A DNA stretch of 64,000 nt, taken from Polaribacter vadi (GTDB lineage: Bacteria; Bacteroidota; Bacteroidia; Flavobacteriales; Flavobacteriaceae). A model generated the notes under the pieces. That model was not told the origin of the DNA. It worked only from the letters and a program-made list of their open reading frames with translations, and searched no databases. The first letter of the stretch is position 1; each line of letters opens with the position of its first letter. This document shows positions 36,805 through 46,661 of the stretch, piece after piece. The stretch spans positions 62,001-126,000 of the forward strand of contig NZ_JAHKQL010000002.1 in the NCBI RefSeq assembly GCF_018861005.1, read 5' to 3'. The position numbers and the translations under genes were made by a program.

Positions 36805-36841
36805 TACATTTGTCGCGATTTTCTCAAGAGATTTTCTTGAG
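36805..36841 (+). promoter_or_regulatory. -7 box and leader hairpin upstream of yidC
   Basis: TACATTTG at 36805-36812 fits TAnnTTTG. Just downstream, CTCAAGA (36823-36829) and TCTTGAG (36835-36841) form a 7-bp hairpin in what would be the yidC leader. No clear -33 element is visible. Confidence 0.45.
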
Positions 36842-36869
36842 TTAATGACAAATTGACATTAATTTACAT

Positions 36870-38738
36870 ATGGAACAAAAAAAATTCGATTATAATTCTT
36901 TTATAGGAATGATTCTTCTTGGTGCAATAATGCTTTGGTATTTAAACACCAACAAACCAGAAGATATTGAGCAAAAATCTACACCAGATGTAGAAGAAAC
37001 TACAGTTAATACACCAACAACAGCCAAAACTGCATCACCAAGTTTCGCTAACGATTCTTTAAAACAAGTTGCCTTAACGAATAAATTAGGTGCTTTTGCT
37101 CAAAGTGCAATTAATGGTACAGAAGGTACAACAGAAATTGAAAATAGTCTTGTAAAATTAACTATTGATAATAAAGGTGGACAGATTGTAAAAGCCTTAA
37201 TTAAGAATTATAAAACGCACGATTCTCTTCCTTTATATATGATTAATGATAATAACTCGTCATTTAACATCAATTTTGGAACAACAGACAACAGAATTTT
37301 AAATACTAAAGATTTATTTTTTGAACCGGCTTTAACTAAAAACGGAGAAAACTCAGTTTTATCGATGAAACTTAAAGTTTCTGATTCTCAGTTTTTAGAA
37401 TATAGATATGAAATAAAACCTAAAAAATATATGGTTGATTTTTCTATTCGCTCTCAAGGTTTAAGTTCGGTAATTAACTCTTCTAATCCTATTAATTTAG
37501 ATTGGTCTTTAAAAGGGTATAGACACGAAAAAAGTATAAAAACAGAGAATACTATGTATTCTAATTTATATTATAAATCTGAAGAAGATGTAGATAATGT
37601 AAGTGCTGGTAATACTGAAGTTATTAATGATGTAGATTGGGTTGCTTATAAACAGCACTTTTTTACATCTAATTTATTAACAGATACACCTTTTGAAAAT
37701 GCAACTGTAACTTCTAAAGACTTAGTAGAAAATGAAGAAATTGATACTGTTTTTACTAAAAGTTTTGCATTAAAAACACCATTAGCTTTAGCTGGTGGAG
37801 AGTTAAATTATAATATGAAATGGTTTTATGGACCAAGTGATTATAATTTATTAAAATCTTATGAAGGAACTGATTTGGATGAAACTGCAGATTTAGGTTG
37901 GGGAATTTTTGGTTTTTTAAATAGAACCGTTTTCTATCCTGTATTTAATTTCTTACAAGGCTTTTTATCAAACTACGGATTAATTATCATTTTAATGACG
38001 ATTGTTGTAAGAATTATAATGTCTCCTTTAGTTTATAAATCATATTTATCAAGTGCAAAAATGAAGGTAATTAGACCTGAATTAACTGCCTTAAACGAAA
38101 AATATCCAGGGAAAGAAAATGCTATGAAGCGTCAGCAAGAAACAATGGCAATACAACGTAAAGCAGGTGTTAGTATGCTTTCTGGTTGTATTCCTGCATT
38201 ATTACAAATGCCAGTATTCTTTGCTTTATTTAAATTTTTTCCTACAAACTTAGCTTTAAGACAAGAAAGCTTTTTGTGGGCACCAGATTTATCTTCTTAT
38301 GATATTATTTTTAAACTTCCGTTTTCTGTTCCTTTTTATGGAGATCATGTAAGTTTATTCCCAATTTTGGCTTCAGTAGCTATTTTCTTTTATATGAAAA
38401 TGAACCAAAGTCAACAAGCAAATATGCAAGCACCTACACAAGAAGGTATGCCAGATATGAGTAAGATGATGAAGTATATGATTTACTTCTCTCCTATTAT
38501 GATGTTATTTTTCTTTAACAATTATGCAAGTTCATTAAGTTTATATTACTTTATTTCTAACTTACTAACAATTACAATTATGTTAGTAATTAAGAATTAT
38601 GTGATAGATGAAGATAAAATTCACGCACAAATTGAAGAAAATAAAAAACGTCCTGAAAAGAAGAAAAGTAAATTCAGACAACGTATTGATGATGCTATGA
38701 AACAAGCTCAAGAGCAACAAGCAAGACAAAAAAAATAA
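36870..38738 (+). CDS. yidC: Membrane protein insertase YidC
   Basis: YidC inserts proteins into the inner membrane, alone or with SecYEG. The 622-residue product has an N-terminal membrane anchor (about residues 10-25). A large periplasmic beta-sandwich domain follows (about 70-340), with a conserved core of membrane helices from about 350. The core begins FLSNYGLIIILMTIVVRIIMSPL, with the conserved arginine in VVRII, and includes SGCIPALLQMPVFFALFKFF. The C-terminal tail is strongly basic (RPEKKKSKFRQR), as expected for ribosome contact. Length is normal for Bacteroidota. A terminator follows. Confidence 0.97.
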   Translation: MEQKKFDYNSFIGMILLGAIMLWYLNTNKPEDIEQKSTPDVEETTVNTPTTAKTASPSFANDSLKQVALTNKLGAFAQSAINGTEGTTEIENSLVKLTIDNKGGQIVKALIKNYKTHDSLPLYMINDNNSSFNINFGTTDNRILNTKDLFFEPALTKNGENSVLSMKLKVSDSQFLEYRYEIKPKKYMVDFSIRSQGLSSVINSSNPINLDWSLKGYRHEKSIKTENTMYSNLYYKSEEDVDNVSAGNTEVINDVDWVAYKQHFFTSNLLTDTPFENATVTSKDLVENEEIDTVFTKSFALKTPLALAGGELNYNMKWFYGPSDYNLLKSYEGTDLDETADLGWGIFGFLNRTVFYPVFNFLQGFLSNYGLIIILMTIVVRIIMSPLVYKSYLSSAKMKVIRPELTALNEKYPGKENAMKRQQETMAIQRKAGVSMLSGCIPALLQMPVFFALFKFFPTNLALRQESFLWAPDLSSYDIIFKLPFSVPFYGDHVSLFPILASVAIFFYMKMNQSQQANMQAPTQEGMPDMSKMMKYMIYFSPIMMLFFFNNYASSLSLYYFISNLLTITIMLVIKNYVIDEDKIHAQIEENKKRPEKKKSKFRQRIDDAMKQAQEQQARQKK

Positions 38739-38762
38739 AAAGGTAGCCTTTAGATAATTTTT

Positions 38763-38799
38763 AAAACCCAAAACTAAATCAGTTTTGGGTTTCTTTTTT
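38763..38799 (+). terminator. Terminator after yidC
   Basis: AAACCCAAAACT and AGTTTTGGGTTT form a 12-bp stem with a five-base loop, followed by CTTTTTTT on the plus strand. Confidence 0.9.
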
Positions 38800-38899
38800 T
38801 ATATAAAATTTAATATTAGTTTCAATTCCTTAAATAAGCATCAAATATTAAAAAAGGTATTACAATCTAAATGACAAAATATTAAAGTACCACCAAAAA

Positions 38900-39901
38900 T
38901 TAATCTTTATTATAAAAATCAGATTTAATATTTTTATTCTCTTTTTTTTGATAAAGGTTATAGCTAAACCATTCGTGAATTGAATAAGCACCAGTTTCTC
39001 CTTGTTTATTTACAGCAATATAACCTACCTGAAAATTTTTATAATTACTATTGGGTTTACTAACAATTCTAGCAATAGCTTCTTCACAAGCTTCTTGTGG
39101 CGATTTTCCTTGACGCATTAATTCTACAATTAAAAAACTACCCACGGTTTTTAAAACTTCTTCTCCTAAACCTGTTGCAGCTGCACCTCCAATTTCATTA
39201 TCAACAAAAAGTCCACCTCCAATAATAGGAGAATCTCCTACTCTACCTGCCATTTTATAAGCCAATCCACTTGTGGTACAAGCTCCAGAAATATTTCCTT
39301 TTTTATCAATGGCTAACATTCCTATTGTATCGTGATTTTCTATATTGATAATCGGTTTGTATTCAGATTTCACTTTCCATTCTTCCCAAGCTTTTTTGCT
39401 AGCTTCTGTCAATAAATTTTCTCTTTTAAACCCTTTAGTTACTGCAAATTGTTCTGCTCCATCACCCACTAACATAACGTGTGGAGTATCTTCCATTACT
39501 TTTCTAGCTACAGAAATTACATGCTTTATATTTTTTACTCCTAAAACTGATCCGTAATTCCCTTTATCATCCATAATACAAGCATCTAAAGTTACATTAC
39601 CATCTCTATCTGGCAAACCTCCTTTACCTACAGACTGATTTTTTATATCTGCTTCTTCAATTCTACAACCTTGCTCAACTGCATCTAAAGCAGAACTACC
39701 TTTTTCTAAAAGTGCAGCAGCAGTATTAACAGCCAAAGGAGTTCTCCAAGTTGCAATTACCAAAGGTTTAATTGATATTTTATTAGGTAAAAGACCTTTC
39801 TTTACTTTATTAGAATTTGCTTTACTGATTAATGATGATGACATTGTAACCAAACTTAAACCAGTAACTGATGCTTTTTTTATAAACTTTCTTCTTTCCA
39901 T
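38900..39901 (-). CDS. Glycosylasparaginase (N4-(beta-N-acetylglucosaminyl)-L-asparaginase), Tat-exported
   Basis: This Ntn hydrolase cleaves the GlcNAc-Asn bond of N-glycopeptides. The 333-residue precursor has a twin-arginine signal (ERRKFIKKA, residues 2-10, then a hydrophobic stretch). The autocleavage site is in NHDTIGML, with the nucleophile Thr192. GRVGDSPIIGGG and AAATGLGEEV supply further active-site residues. It closely fits the Elizabethkingia meningoseptica enzyme type. It is expected to autoprocess into alpha and beta chains in the periplasm. No glycan-degradation genes are adjacent in this window. Confidence 0.93.
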   Translation of the reverse strand: MERRKFIKKASVTGLSLVTMSSSLISKANSNKVKKGLLPNKISIKPLVIATWRTPLAVNTAAALLEKGSSALDAVEQGCRIEEADIKNQSVGKGGLPDRDGNVTLDACIMDDKGNYGSVLGVKNIKHVISVARKVMEDTPHVMLVGDGAEQFAVTKGFKRENLLTEASKKAWEEWKVKSEYKPIINIENHDTIGMLAIDKKGNISGACTTSGLAYKMAGRVGDSPIIGGGLFVDNEIGGAAATGLGEEVLKTVGSFLIVELMRQGKSPQEACEEAIARIVSKPNSNYKNFQVGYIAVNKQGETGAYSIHEWFSYNLYQKKENKNIKSDFYNKD

Positions 39902-40060
39902 TATTTAATTTCTAATCAATTTTAGTTTTAAAACCTAACCAAAAGTTAAGATAAAGATAAATAAAAATTAATTCTCTTAAAATTGAACTAAAAACTTAGT
40001 TTAATTAATTTTAAGTCTTTATCTTAGCTTCAATAACAAATTTAAAACCCATAAACTTCT

Positions 40061-42847
40061 ATGAAAAGAGTACTATTTACTTTATTATTATCTGTTTTTA
40101 CAACATTTTTATACGCACAAAAATTAGAAAAAAAAATACCTATTGATGAAAGTGTTAAAATTGGTAAACTTTCTAACGGATTAACTTATTACATTAAAAA
40201 CAATGGCAAACCAGCTAATAAAGTAGAACTTCGTTTAGCAATTAATGCTGGTTCTATTTTAGAAGATAAAGATCAATTAGGTGTAGCCCATTTTATGGAG
40301 CACATGAATTTTAATGGAACAAAAAACTTTAAAAAGAATGAATTAATAGATTATTTACAATCTATTGGAGTAAAATTTGGAGCAGATTTAAATGCATACA
40401 CAGGTTTTGACCAAACTGTATACATTTTACCTATACCTAGTGATGATGAAGCCAAACTAGACAAAGGGTTTCAAATTATAAGAGATTGGGCTGGAAGCGC
40501 ACTATTAGAAGATAAAGATATTGATGATGAACGTGGTGTAGTTCTAGAAGAGTATAGATCTAGACGTGGTGCAGATAGTAGAATGATGGAAAAATATTTA
40601 CCAAAATTAATGTACGGCTCTAAATATGCAGACAGGTTACCAATTGGAACTGAAGAAAGCATTAAAAACTTTTCTTACGAAAGTATCAGACGTTTTCAAA
40701 AAGACTGGTACAGACCAGATTTAATGGCAGTTATTGCTGTTGGTGATGTAGATGTTGCTCAACTAGAAAATAAAATTCAAAAATATTTTAGTGATATTCA
40801 AATTTCAGAAAACCCAAGAAAAAGAGAATCTTTCTCTGTAAAAAATCACGAAGAAACATTTATATCTATAGAATCTGATAAAGAATCTCCCTTTTCTAGA
40901 GTACAATTAATGTATAAGGATTATGAGGATACTAAACCAACAGAAACTATTGTAGCTTTTAGAAAATCGATAGTAGAATCTTTATTTTCTCAAATGTTAA
41001 ATAATCGCTTAGATGAGTTAAGAAATGGAGAAAACCCTCCTTTTATTTTTGGTTTCAGTTATCATGGAGGTACTTATGCAAGAAACAGAGAAGCATATCA
41101 ATCTGTTGCAAACACAAGTTCAGAAGGTCAATTAAAAGGTCTTGAAGCTTTATTAGAAGAAAGTGAGCGTGCAAAACGTTTTGGTTTTACAAAAGGAGAA
41201 TTAGAAAGAGCCAAAAAAAATGTTTTATCTCGTTTAGAGAAATCATATAATGATCGAGATAAAAATGAATCAGGAAGAATTGTAGGTGCTTATGTAAATC
41301 ACTTTTTAGATAAAAGCCCTATTCCAGGTATAGCTTGGACTTTTGAAATGAATAAAAAATTATTACCTACAATACAGCTTAAGGAAGTAAATGAAGTTAT
41401 AAAAAGCTTTATTCACGATGATAATAGAGTTATCATAATTACTGGTCCTAAACAAGTTGTAACTGAGCAACAAGTTTTAGATGCCTTAAATAATGTAAAA
41501 ACTAAAGAGTTAAAACCTTATGAGGATAAAGAAGTAGCAGCTTCTTTAATTACTGAAACCCCTAAAATGGGTAAAATTGTAGGTACTAACAAAAACGACA
41601 AGTTAGGTACAAAAACATTTGTTTTAGAAAATGGTGCAAAGATTACTTACAAAAAAACAGATTTTAAAAACGATGAAATTTTATTTACAGCCTATAGCTA
41701 TGGGGGTACTTCTTTATACACTGATGAGGAATTAAAAGCAACATCTTTTGCAAATGCTGCATTAACTGATGCTGGTGTAAATGGTTATTCAAAGTCTGAT
41801 TTAAGAAAAATGATGTCTGGTAAAATTGCTAATGCTAGGCCTTATATTAGTGGTTTAAGCGAAGGATTTAATGGTTCTGCTTCTCCAAAAAATTTGGAAG
41901 AACTTTTTCAATTAATACATTTATACTTTACTTCTTTAAATAAAGATGATAAAGCTTTTAAATCTTCTATTAACAAAAACAAGAGTTTTTTAGGTAATTT
42001 ATTAGCGAGTCCAAATTTCTTTTTCCAAAAAGAAATGTCAGACTTTATGAATAAAGGTAATACTAGATATACTGGTTTTCCTTCTGAAGAAAAATACGAT
42101 GCAGCAGATTACGATTTAGCTTATGCAAAATACAAAGAGCGTTTTGCTGATGCAGGAGATTTTAATTTCTATTTTGTTGGTAATATCGATGAACGCAAAT
42201 TAGCAGAATATGCAATGAAATATATTGCAAGTTTACCTGGTAAAGATTCTAAAGAGACTTATAAAGTAAATGATTTTAGACCTCTAAAAGGTTCTCATAC
42301 CAAAATCGTAGAAAAAGGAAAAGACCCCAAAAGTAATGTAAGAATAACTTATCTAGGAGAAACAACCTATAATCCAAAAGAAGCTTTAGCTTTTAAAAGT
42401 TTAGGTGAAATTGTTGGTATAAAGCTAACAGAAAAATTACGTGAAGAAGAAGGTGGTGTATATTCTTCTAGAACTAGTGGTAGTATTTCAAAATTACCAT
42501 ATGGTAAATATAATTTTTCGATATCTTTTCCTTGTGCTCCAGAAAATGTAGATAAACTAAAAAGTATTGCTATTGCGCAAGTTGCAGACATGGCTAAAAA
42601 TGGTCCTTCTGAAGAAGATCTAATGAAAACCAAAAAAGCGCAAATTTTAGATCATAAAGAAAATGTAAAGAGAAATAGATATTGGTTAAACTTAATTAAA
42701 AATATCGATTATATGAAAAATGAGGCTTCAGAGGTCACTACTTTTGAAGAAAGAGTAAACGCTTTAACTAAAGAAGATATTAAAATGGTAGCAAAAAAAT
42801 ATTTAACAAATGGTTATATTTTAGGAATATTAAATCCAGAGAAATAA
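40061..42847 (+). CDS. Secreted M16 family metallopeptidase (pitrilysin-like, double-length)
   Basis: The 928-residue product has a Sec signal peptide (residues 1-20, ending YAQ). An active M16 domain with inverted zinc motif HFMEH lies at residues 77-81, and DERGVVLEEYRSR supplies the downstream glutamate ligand. The second half (about residues 500-928) repeats the M16 fold without a zinc motif. This active/inactive pairing is normal for the family and forms a peptide-degrading chamber. It is likely periplasmic. It is monocistronic, with a terminator just downstream. The substrate is not deducible. Confidence 0.93.
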   Translation: MKRVLFTLLLSVFTTFLYAQKLEKKIPIDESVKIGKLSNGLTYYIKNNGKPANKVELRLAINAGSILEDKDQLGVAHFMEHMNFNGTKNFKKNELIDYLQSIGVKFGADLNAYTGFDQTVYILPIPSDDEAKLDKGFQIIRDWAGSALLEDKDIDDERGVVLEEYRSRRGADSRMMEKYLPKLMYGSKYADRLPIGTEESIKNFSYESIRRFQKDWYRPDLMAVIAVGDVDVAQLENKIQKYFSDIQISENPRKRESFSVKNHEETFISIESDKESPFSRVQLMYKDYEDTKPTETIVAFRKSIVESLFSQMLNNRLDELRNGENPPFIFGFSYHGGTYARNREAYQSVANTSSEGQLKGLEALLEESERAKRFGFTKGELERAKKNVLSRLEKSYNDRDKNESGRIVGAYVNHFLDKSPIPGIAWTFEMNKKLLPTIQLKEVNEVIKSFIHDDNRVIIITGPKQVVTEQQVLDALNNVKTKELKPYEDKEVAASLITETPKMGKIVGTNKNDKLGTKTFVLENGAKITYKKTDFKNDEILFTAYSYGGTSLYTDEELKATSFANAALTDAGVNGYSKSDLRKMMSGKIANARPYISGLSEGFNGSASPKNLEELFQLIHLYFTSLNKDDKAFKSSINKNKSFLGNLLASPNFFFQKEMSDFMNKGNTRYTGFPSEEKYDAADYDLAYAKYKERFADAGDFNFYFVGNIDERKLAEYAMKYIASLPGKDSKETYKVNDFRPLKGSHTKIVEKGKDPKSNVRITYLGETTYNPKEALAFKSLGEIVGIKLTEKLREEEGGVYSSRTSGSISKLPYGKYNFSISFPCAPENVDKLKSIAIAQVADMAKNGPSEEDLMKTKKAQILDHKENVKRNRYWLNLIKNIDYMKNEASEVTTFEERVNALTKEDIKMVAKKYLTNGYILGILNPEK

Positions 42848-42866
42848 CAGTCAAATATTTTTTAAA

Positions 42867-42898
42867 TAAAAAGCTCTCAAGAAATTGGGAGCTTTTTT
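42867..42898. terminator. Bidirectional terminator between M16 peptidase and Wzc genes
   Basis: AAAAAGCTCTCAA and TTGGGAGCTTTTTT pair, including one T-G pair, with a GAAA-type loop. T-runs exist on both strands, serving both convergent genes. Confidence 0.85.
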
Positions 42899-42902
42899 AA
42901 TT

Positions 42903-45278
42903 TTATAATCCTAAAAATCTCTTATACCAAGTTTTTTTATCTTGCTCAACATAACCATACCCATAGCCATAACCTTTATTTGTATCAGTATCATTTAAAA
43001 CAATTGCCATATTAGGTAGTTTTTTTTCTTTATATAATGTTTGTGGAACTATTAACATTCTCCTATCAATATAATTTGCCCTAGCAACATATAAAACAAC
43101 ATCCGCCATTTCAGCAATTAACATGGTGTCAGTAACCAAGCTTACTGGAGCCGTGTCTGCAATTATATAGTCATAATCATTTTTAACAGTACTAAGAATT
43201 TCTTCCACTCGTGGATTTAATAATAATTCAGAAGGATTTGGAGGGATTACCCCAGATGCTATAAAATCTACATTTTTAATCTGCGGAACATTAAACTTAA
43301 TATCATCTAGATTAATTTTTTCATCTAAAATATAATTAGTTACTCCTTTATGGTCTTTAACATCAAGATATTCTGTGATTTTAGGAGCTCTTAAATCTAA
43401 ACCGATTAATAAAACTTTCTTATTTGTTAAGGCTAAAGATGCCGCTAAGTTTAATGAAACAAATGATTTCCCTTCTCCACTAATAGTTGAAGTTACAAAT
43501 ATAACTTTACCCTTAGTGTCAGTATTAGATTTTGGTAAAATAAAATTTAAATTTGTCCTTAATATTCTAAAAGCTTCAGCTGAACTGGTTCTTGTTTCAT
43601 TTTTAACGATTATCTTTTCAATAACTTCTGTGTGGGGAATATCTCCTAAATATGGAATATTTAAATTAGCCTCTATATCTTTTCTATTGTGTATTTTGTT
43701 ATCTAGACTACTTCTTATATAAATTAAGATAAATGGAATAAGTAGTCCTGCTCCCAATGATAATAAATATATATTTTTATTATTAGGTGATACTGGAGAT
43801 CCTGAACTAAATGCTACGTCAATAATTTTAGCATTTGGAACTGTAATTGCTAAAGATATGGCTGTTTCTTCTTTTTTCTTTAGAAGATAAGAATATAATT
43901 CCGAATAGATTAGCTTTTGCCTATATGTATCTACTATCCCTCTCTCTATTTCAGGAATACTAGCAACTTTAGATTGATTTTTCCTATTTTGAATATTTGT
44001 ATTATTTAATCTAATTTCCACTGATTTTTTTAAATTTTTCAAATTAGACCTTAAGTTTTGTTTTAATCCTTTTATTCGATTGTTTAATTCAAGGATAATC
44101 GGATTTTTTTCTCCAGAAAACCTTAATATTTTTTTTCTTTGTAGAAGCAACTTATTAATTTCACCTATACTTTTAGAAATATTTTGATCATCAAAACCAA
44201 GATTAACAGGAAGAATTTCATTTTTAACCAATAAATTGTTAAGTTGACCCTCAGCCCAATTAATTATACTTAACTGTGTAATTAATTTATCTTTAGTCCC
44301 TATATTTTCTGTGATGGTTTCTAATACAATTTGATTTTCTATTGGGTTACCAGAAATACCATTTTCAATCTTATAAGTTTTTAAACTATCTTGAATTAAA
44401 GCCAATCTACCACCTAGCTTTTCTAATCTTGCCTCAAGGAAGGCTAACGTTTTTCTTGAAATAATATTTTTGTCAATTATTGCATCATGATTATATTGCT
44501 TTATTAATTCATCTAATATGTTTTCTGCTTTAAATTTATTATGATCCACAACTTGTAAATGTAGAATACTAGAAAAATCACTCATAGGAGTAATCATAAT
44601 TTTTGAGGCATATGAGCTAATTACACTTTTACGAGATTTAATAACAACTAAAACATTATTAGTTAAAATTGAATTTTCATTTTTTATAATTTTAAAATTT
44701 CCTAATTCTTTACTTCGTATAATCTCTTTGAATCTAGAATGCTTTAAAGTATCTCCATCTATGTTTTTTAATACTAACTCATTATTTGGTAATACACTTA
44801 CTGTAAAAGATGTGTCTTTCGAATAATGTAAAGCTTCTTTATTTTTATTTACAAATTCTAGCTTTATGGCACTATTTTTATAAGATTCAACATTACTTAT
44901 ATCTGCATTTTTAAAATAACTAATATTTAAGTTTAATGAGTCTACCATTTTACCGATAATCTTTCTCGATTTAATAATAAAAATCTCATTTTCTGGGTTA
45001 TTTGTAGAACTACTCCCAACAATCCCTAAGTCAGAAAAAGCTTTAAACTCTTCAGAAATACCACTTTTTAAATTGTCTTTAATCATGATATAAGCTGATG
45101 CACTATATTGCTTTGGAGTATATTTTAAATATAAAAAGCCCAAAAGGAATGTCAAACAAAGACCAATTAAGAACCAGCTCCAATGAATTAAATACTTTTT
45201 AATTTCATCTCTAATATCTATATTATCAGCCTTTTCTATAAATAAATAATCATCAGGCTCATTGAATTCTTTTGTCAT
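42903..45278 (-). CDS. Polysaccharide biosynthesis tyrosine autokinase (Wzc-type BY-kinase)
   Basis: The 791-residue product combines a Wzz chain-length domain and a BY-kinase. An N-terminal membrane helix lies near residues 35-52, a coiled-coil periplasmic region follows, and a second helix lies near 500-520. The cytoplasmic kinase has Walker A STISGEGKSF, A' IGLDLRAPK and Walker B YDYIIADTAP. The C-terminus has a tyrosine cluster (GYGYGYGYVEQ), the expected autophosphorylation tail. Such proteins regulate capsule or exopolysaccharide export with an outer-membrane Wza partner. No Wza, flippase or polymerase is adjacent here, so it is separated from a standard locus. Confidence 0.93.
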   Translation of the reverse strand: MTKEFNEPDDYLFIEKADNIDIRDEIKKYLIHWSWFLIGLCLTFLLGFLYLKYTPKQYSASAYIMIKDNLKSGISEEFKAFSDLGIVGSSSTNNPENEIFIIKSRKIIGKMVDSLNLNISYFKNADISNVESYKNSAIKLEFVNKNKEALHYSKDTSFTVSVLPNNELVLKNIDGDTLKHSRFKEIIRSKELGNFKIIKNENSILTNNVLVVIKSRKSVISSYASKIMITPMSDFSSILHLQVVDHNKFKAENILDELIKQYNHDAIIDKNIISRKTLAFLEARLEKLGGRLALIQDSLKTYKIENGISGNPIENQIVLETITENIGTKDKLITQLSIINWAEGQLNNLLVKNEILPVNLGFDDQNISKSIGEINKLLLQRKKILRFSGEKNPIILELNNRIKGLKQNLRSNLKNLKKSVEIRLNNTNIQNRKNQSKVASIPEIERGIVDTYRQKLIYSELYSYLLKKKEETAISLAITVPNAKIIDVAFSSGSPVSPNNKNIYLLSLGAGLLIPFILIYIRSSLDNKIHNRKDIEANLNIPYLGDIPHTEVIEKIIVKNETRTSSAEAFRILRTNLNFILPKSNTDTKGKVIFVTSTISGEGKSFVSLNLAASLALTNKKVLLIGLDLRAPKITEYLDVKDHKGVTNYILDEKINLDDIKFNVPQIKNVDFIASGVIPPNPSELLLNPRVEEILSTVKNDYDYIIADTAPVSLVTDTMLIAEMADVVLYVARANYIDRRMLIVPQTLYKEKKLPNMAIVLNDTDTNKGYGYGYGYVEQDKKTWYKRFLGL

Positions 45279-45503
45279 AATTTTTTTGTTGGGAAAAATC
45301 TAATCTACTATTATATGAATTTTATTTGTTACAAGAAGCATTATGATTATGATTATGAACAATCGAAGTTATAAAATTAGTCCACTTCATCATTATTATA
45401 TATTTTGTTCATATTCAATTTAATAACCAAAGATATTATTCATTCCTTTATTGTAAAAGAAAAACACAGTTTTTATAATATAAATTAATAGAATATTTTT
45501 AAT

Positions 45504-46454
45504 TTATTTACGCATAAACTGACTTTGCAAAAAACCAAAACCATATCCTAAAAACTGAGTAAGAGAAGTTATGATACTTAACACAGCAACTGATAATCCA
45601 TTTTTAAAAAGTGAATCGAAAAATAATGCTAAAAAATATAGATAATAACAACTGAATAAAGTTAAATAACCAAAAAATGCCAATAAAATACTTAGAGTAA
45701 AACCAATAATAAATATGCTAGGAAACCAATAAGTTATTTTTGCTGTTGATGGATATTTCTGATTTAAAATTGGTCTTGCAGTTCCGAAACCAAAAGTTTG
45801 TTTAAAAAATTGTGGTATTGTACTTCTGCGTTTGTGATATACAAAAGCGGTTGCAATCAATTGAGTTTCAAAATTATTTTTCCATAGTTTAAAGGTTAAA
45901 TCTATATCTTCTCCGTTTTTCATTTTAGAAAAACCTTGCGTTTTTTCAAATGCTTTTTTTGATAAACCAAAATTAAAACTCCTTGGCTGAAATTTACCCA
46001 CAGCTTTTTTCTTACCACGAATTCCTCCAGTAGTTAAAACAGCAGTCATGGAATAATTAATGGCTTTTTGTAAAACTGTAAAATTTTTATGTGCTGCATC
46101 TGGACCTCCAAAAGCATCTGTATAATTGGTTTGTAGCATTTTTGCTACTTCTGATAAATATTGTTCTGGTACAATTACATCTGAATCTAAAATGATAAAA
46201 TAATTACCTGAAGCTTTTTGCATTCCGAAATTTCGGCTTGCTCCTGCTCCACTGTTTTCTTTAAAAAAGTATTTTAAATTTATTTTTGATTTGTACTTCT
46301 CTACAATTTGATCACTTTTTTCTGATGAACCATCTTCTATTATTAAAACCTCAAAAGCTTCTGAATACGTTTGTTGTGTTAAACTTTCTAATAACTCGTC
46401 TATTTCTTTTGGACGGTTATAAACGGGTACGATTATAGAGAAAAAAAAATGCAA
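45504..46454 (-). CDS. Family 2 glycosyltransferase with C-terminal membrane segments, TTG start
   Basis: The 316-residue product has a GT-A domain (SIIVPVYNRPKEIDELL, IIEDGSSEKS, ILDSDVIVPEQYL, and EDIDLTFKLW as the ED motif). About three C-terminal membrane helices follow (about residues 240-310). It is a processive or polyprenyl-linked GT2 type; the substrate is unknown. The start is the TTG at 46452-46454. No ATG exists between it and the conserved N-terminus, and a longer ATG-initiated reading frame overlapping here is in a different phase. The Wzc-type gene is downstream on the same strand, suggesting a shared polysaccharide role. Confidence 0.85.
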   Translation of the reverse strand: MHFFFSIIVPVYNRPKEIDELLESLTQQTYSEAFEVLIIEDGSSEKSDQIVEKYKSKINLKYFFKENSGAGASRNFGMQKASGNYFIILDSDVIVPEQYLSEVAKMLQTNYTDAFGGPDAAHKNFTVLQKAINYSMTAVLTTGGIRGKKKAVGKFQPRSFNFGLSKKAFEKTQGFSKMKNGEDIDLTFKLWKNNFETQLIATAFVYHKRRSTIPQFFKQTFGFGTARPILNQKYPSTAKITYWFPSIFIIGFTLSILLAFFGYLTLFSCYYLYFLALFFDSLFKNGLSVAVLSIITSLTQFLGYGFGFLQSQFMRK

Positions 46455-46511
46455 ATTTTTTAGGTTTCAGTGTCGCAAAATTAAAATACTTTACAACGAT
46501 ATTGTAAATGT

Positions 46512-46559
46512 AAAAAAACATAAAATGCAAACCTAAATAGATTTGCATTTTATGTTTTT
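46512..46559 (-). terminator. Long-stem terminator after fabI
   Basis: An 18-bp perfect stem (46514-46531 with 46542-46559) has A- and T-rich ends on both strands. It lies downstream of fabI and of repeat R3, and upstream of the GT2 gene. Confidence 0.85.
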
Positions 46560-46569
46560 CTAAAAGTAG

Positions 46570-46653
46570 GCAAACAAGTTTAGCCCAGATTGAAGTGGCA
46601 TCCTTTTTTTGTTTTTTCAAAAAAAGATATAACGTAAAGCTGGAAATAGCTTC
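46570..46653. repeat. Dispersed hairpin repeat, copy R3
   Basis: It begins GCAAACAAGTTTAGCCC and ends GGAAATAGCTTC, like R2. The central stem here is CTTTTTTTG/CAAAAAAAG. It begins 8 bases after the fabI stop and precedes the fabI terminator, the same arrangement as R2 after the transaldolase gene. Confidence 0.75.
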
Positions 46654-46661
46654 TAAAAATA

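Noticed and set aside
46417..46620. Minus-strand 67-residue reading frame upstream of the GT2 gene
   Set aside because: It crosses a strong terminator and repeat R3, and is out of phase with the conserved glycosyltransferase start.
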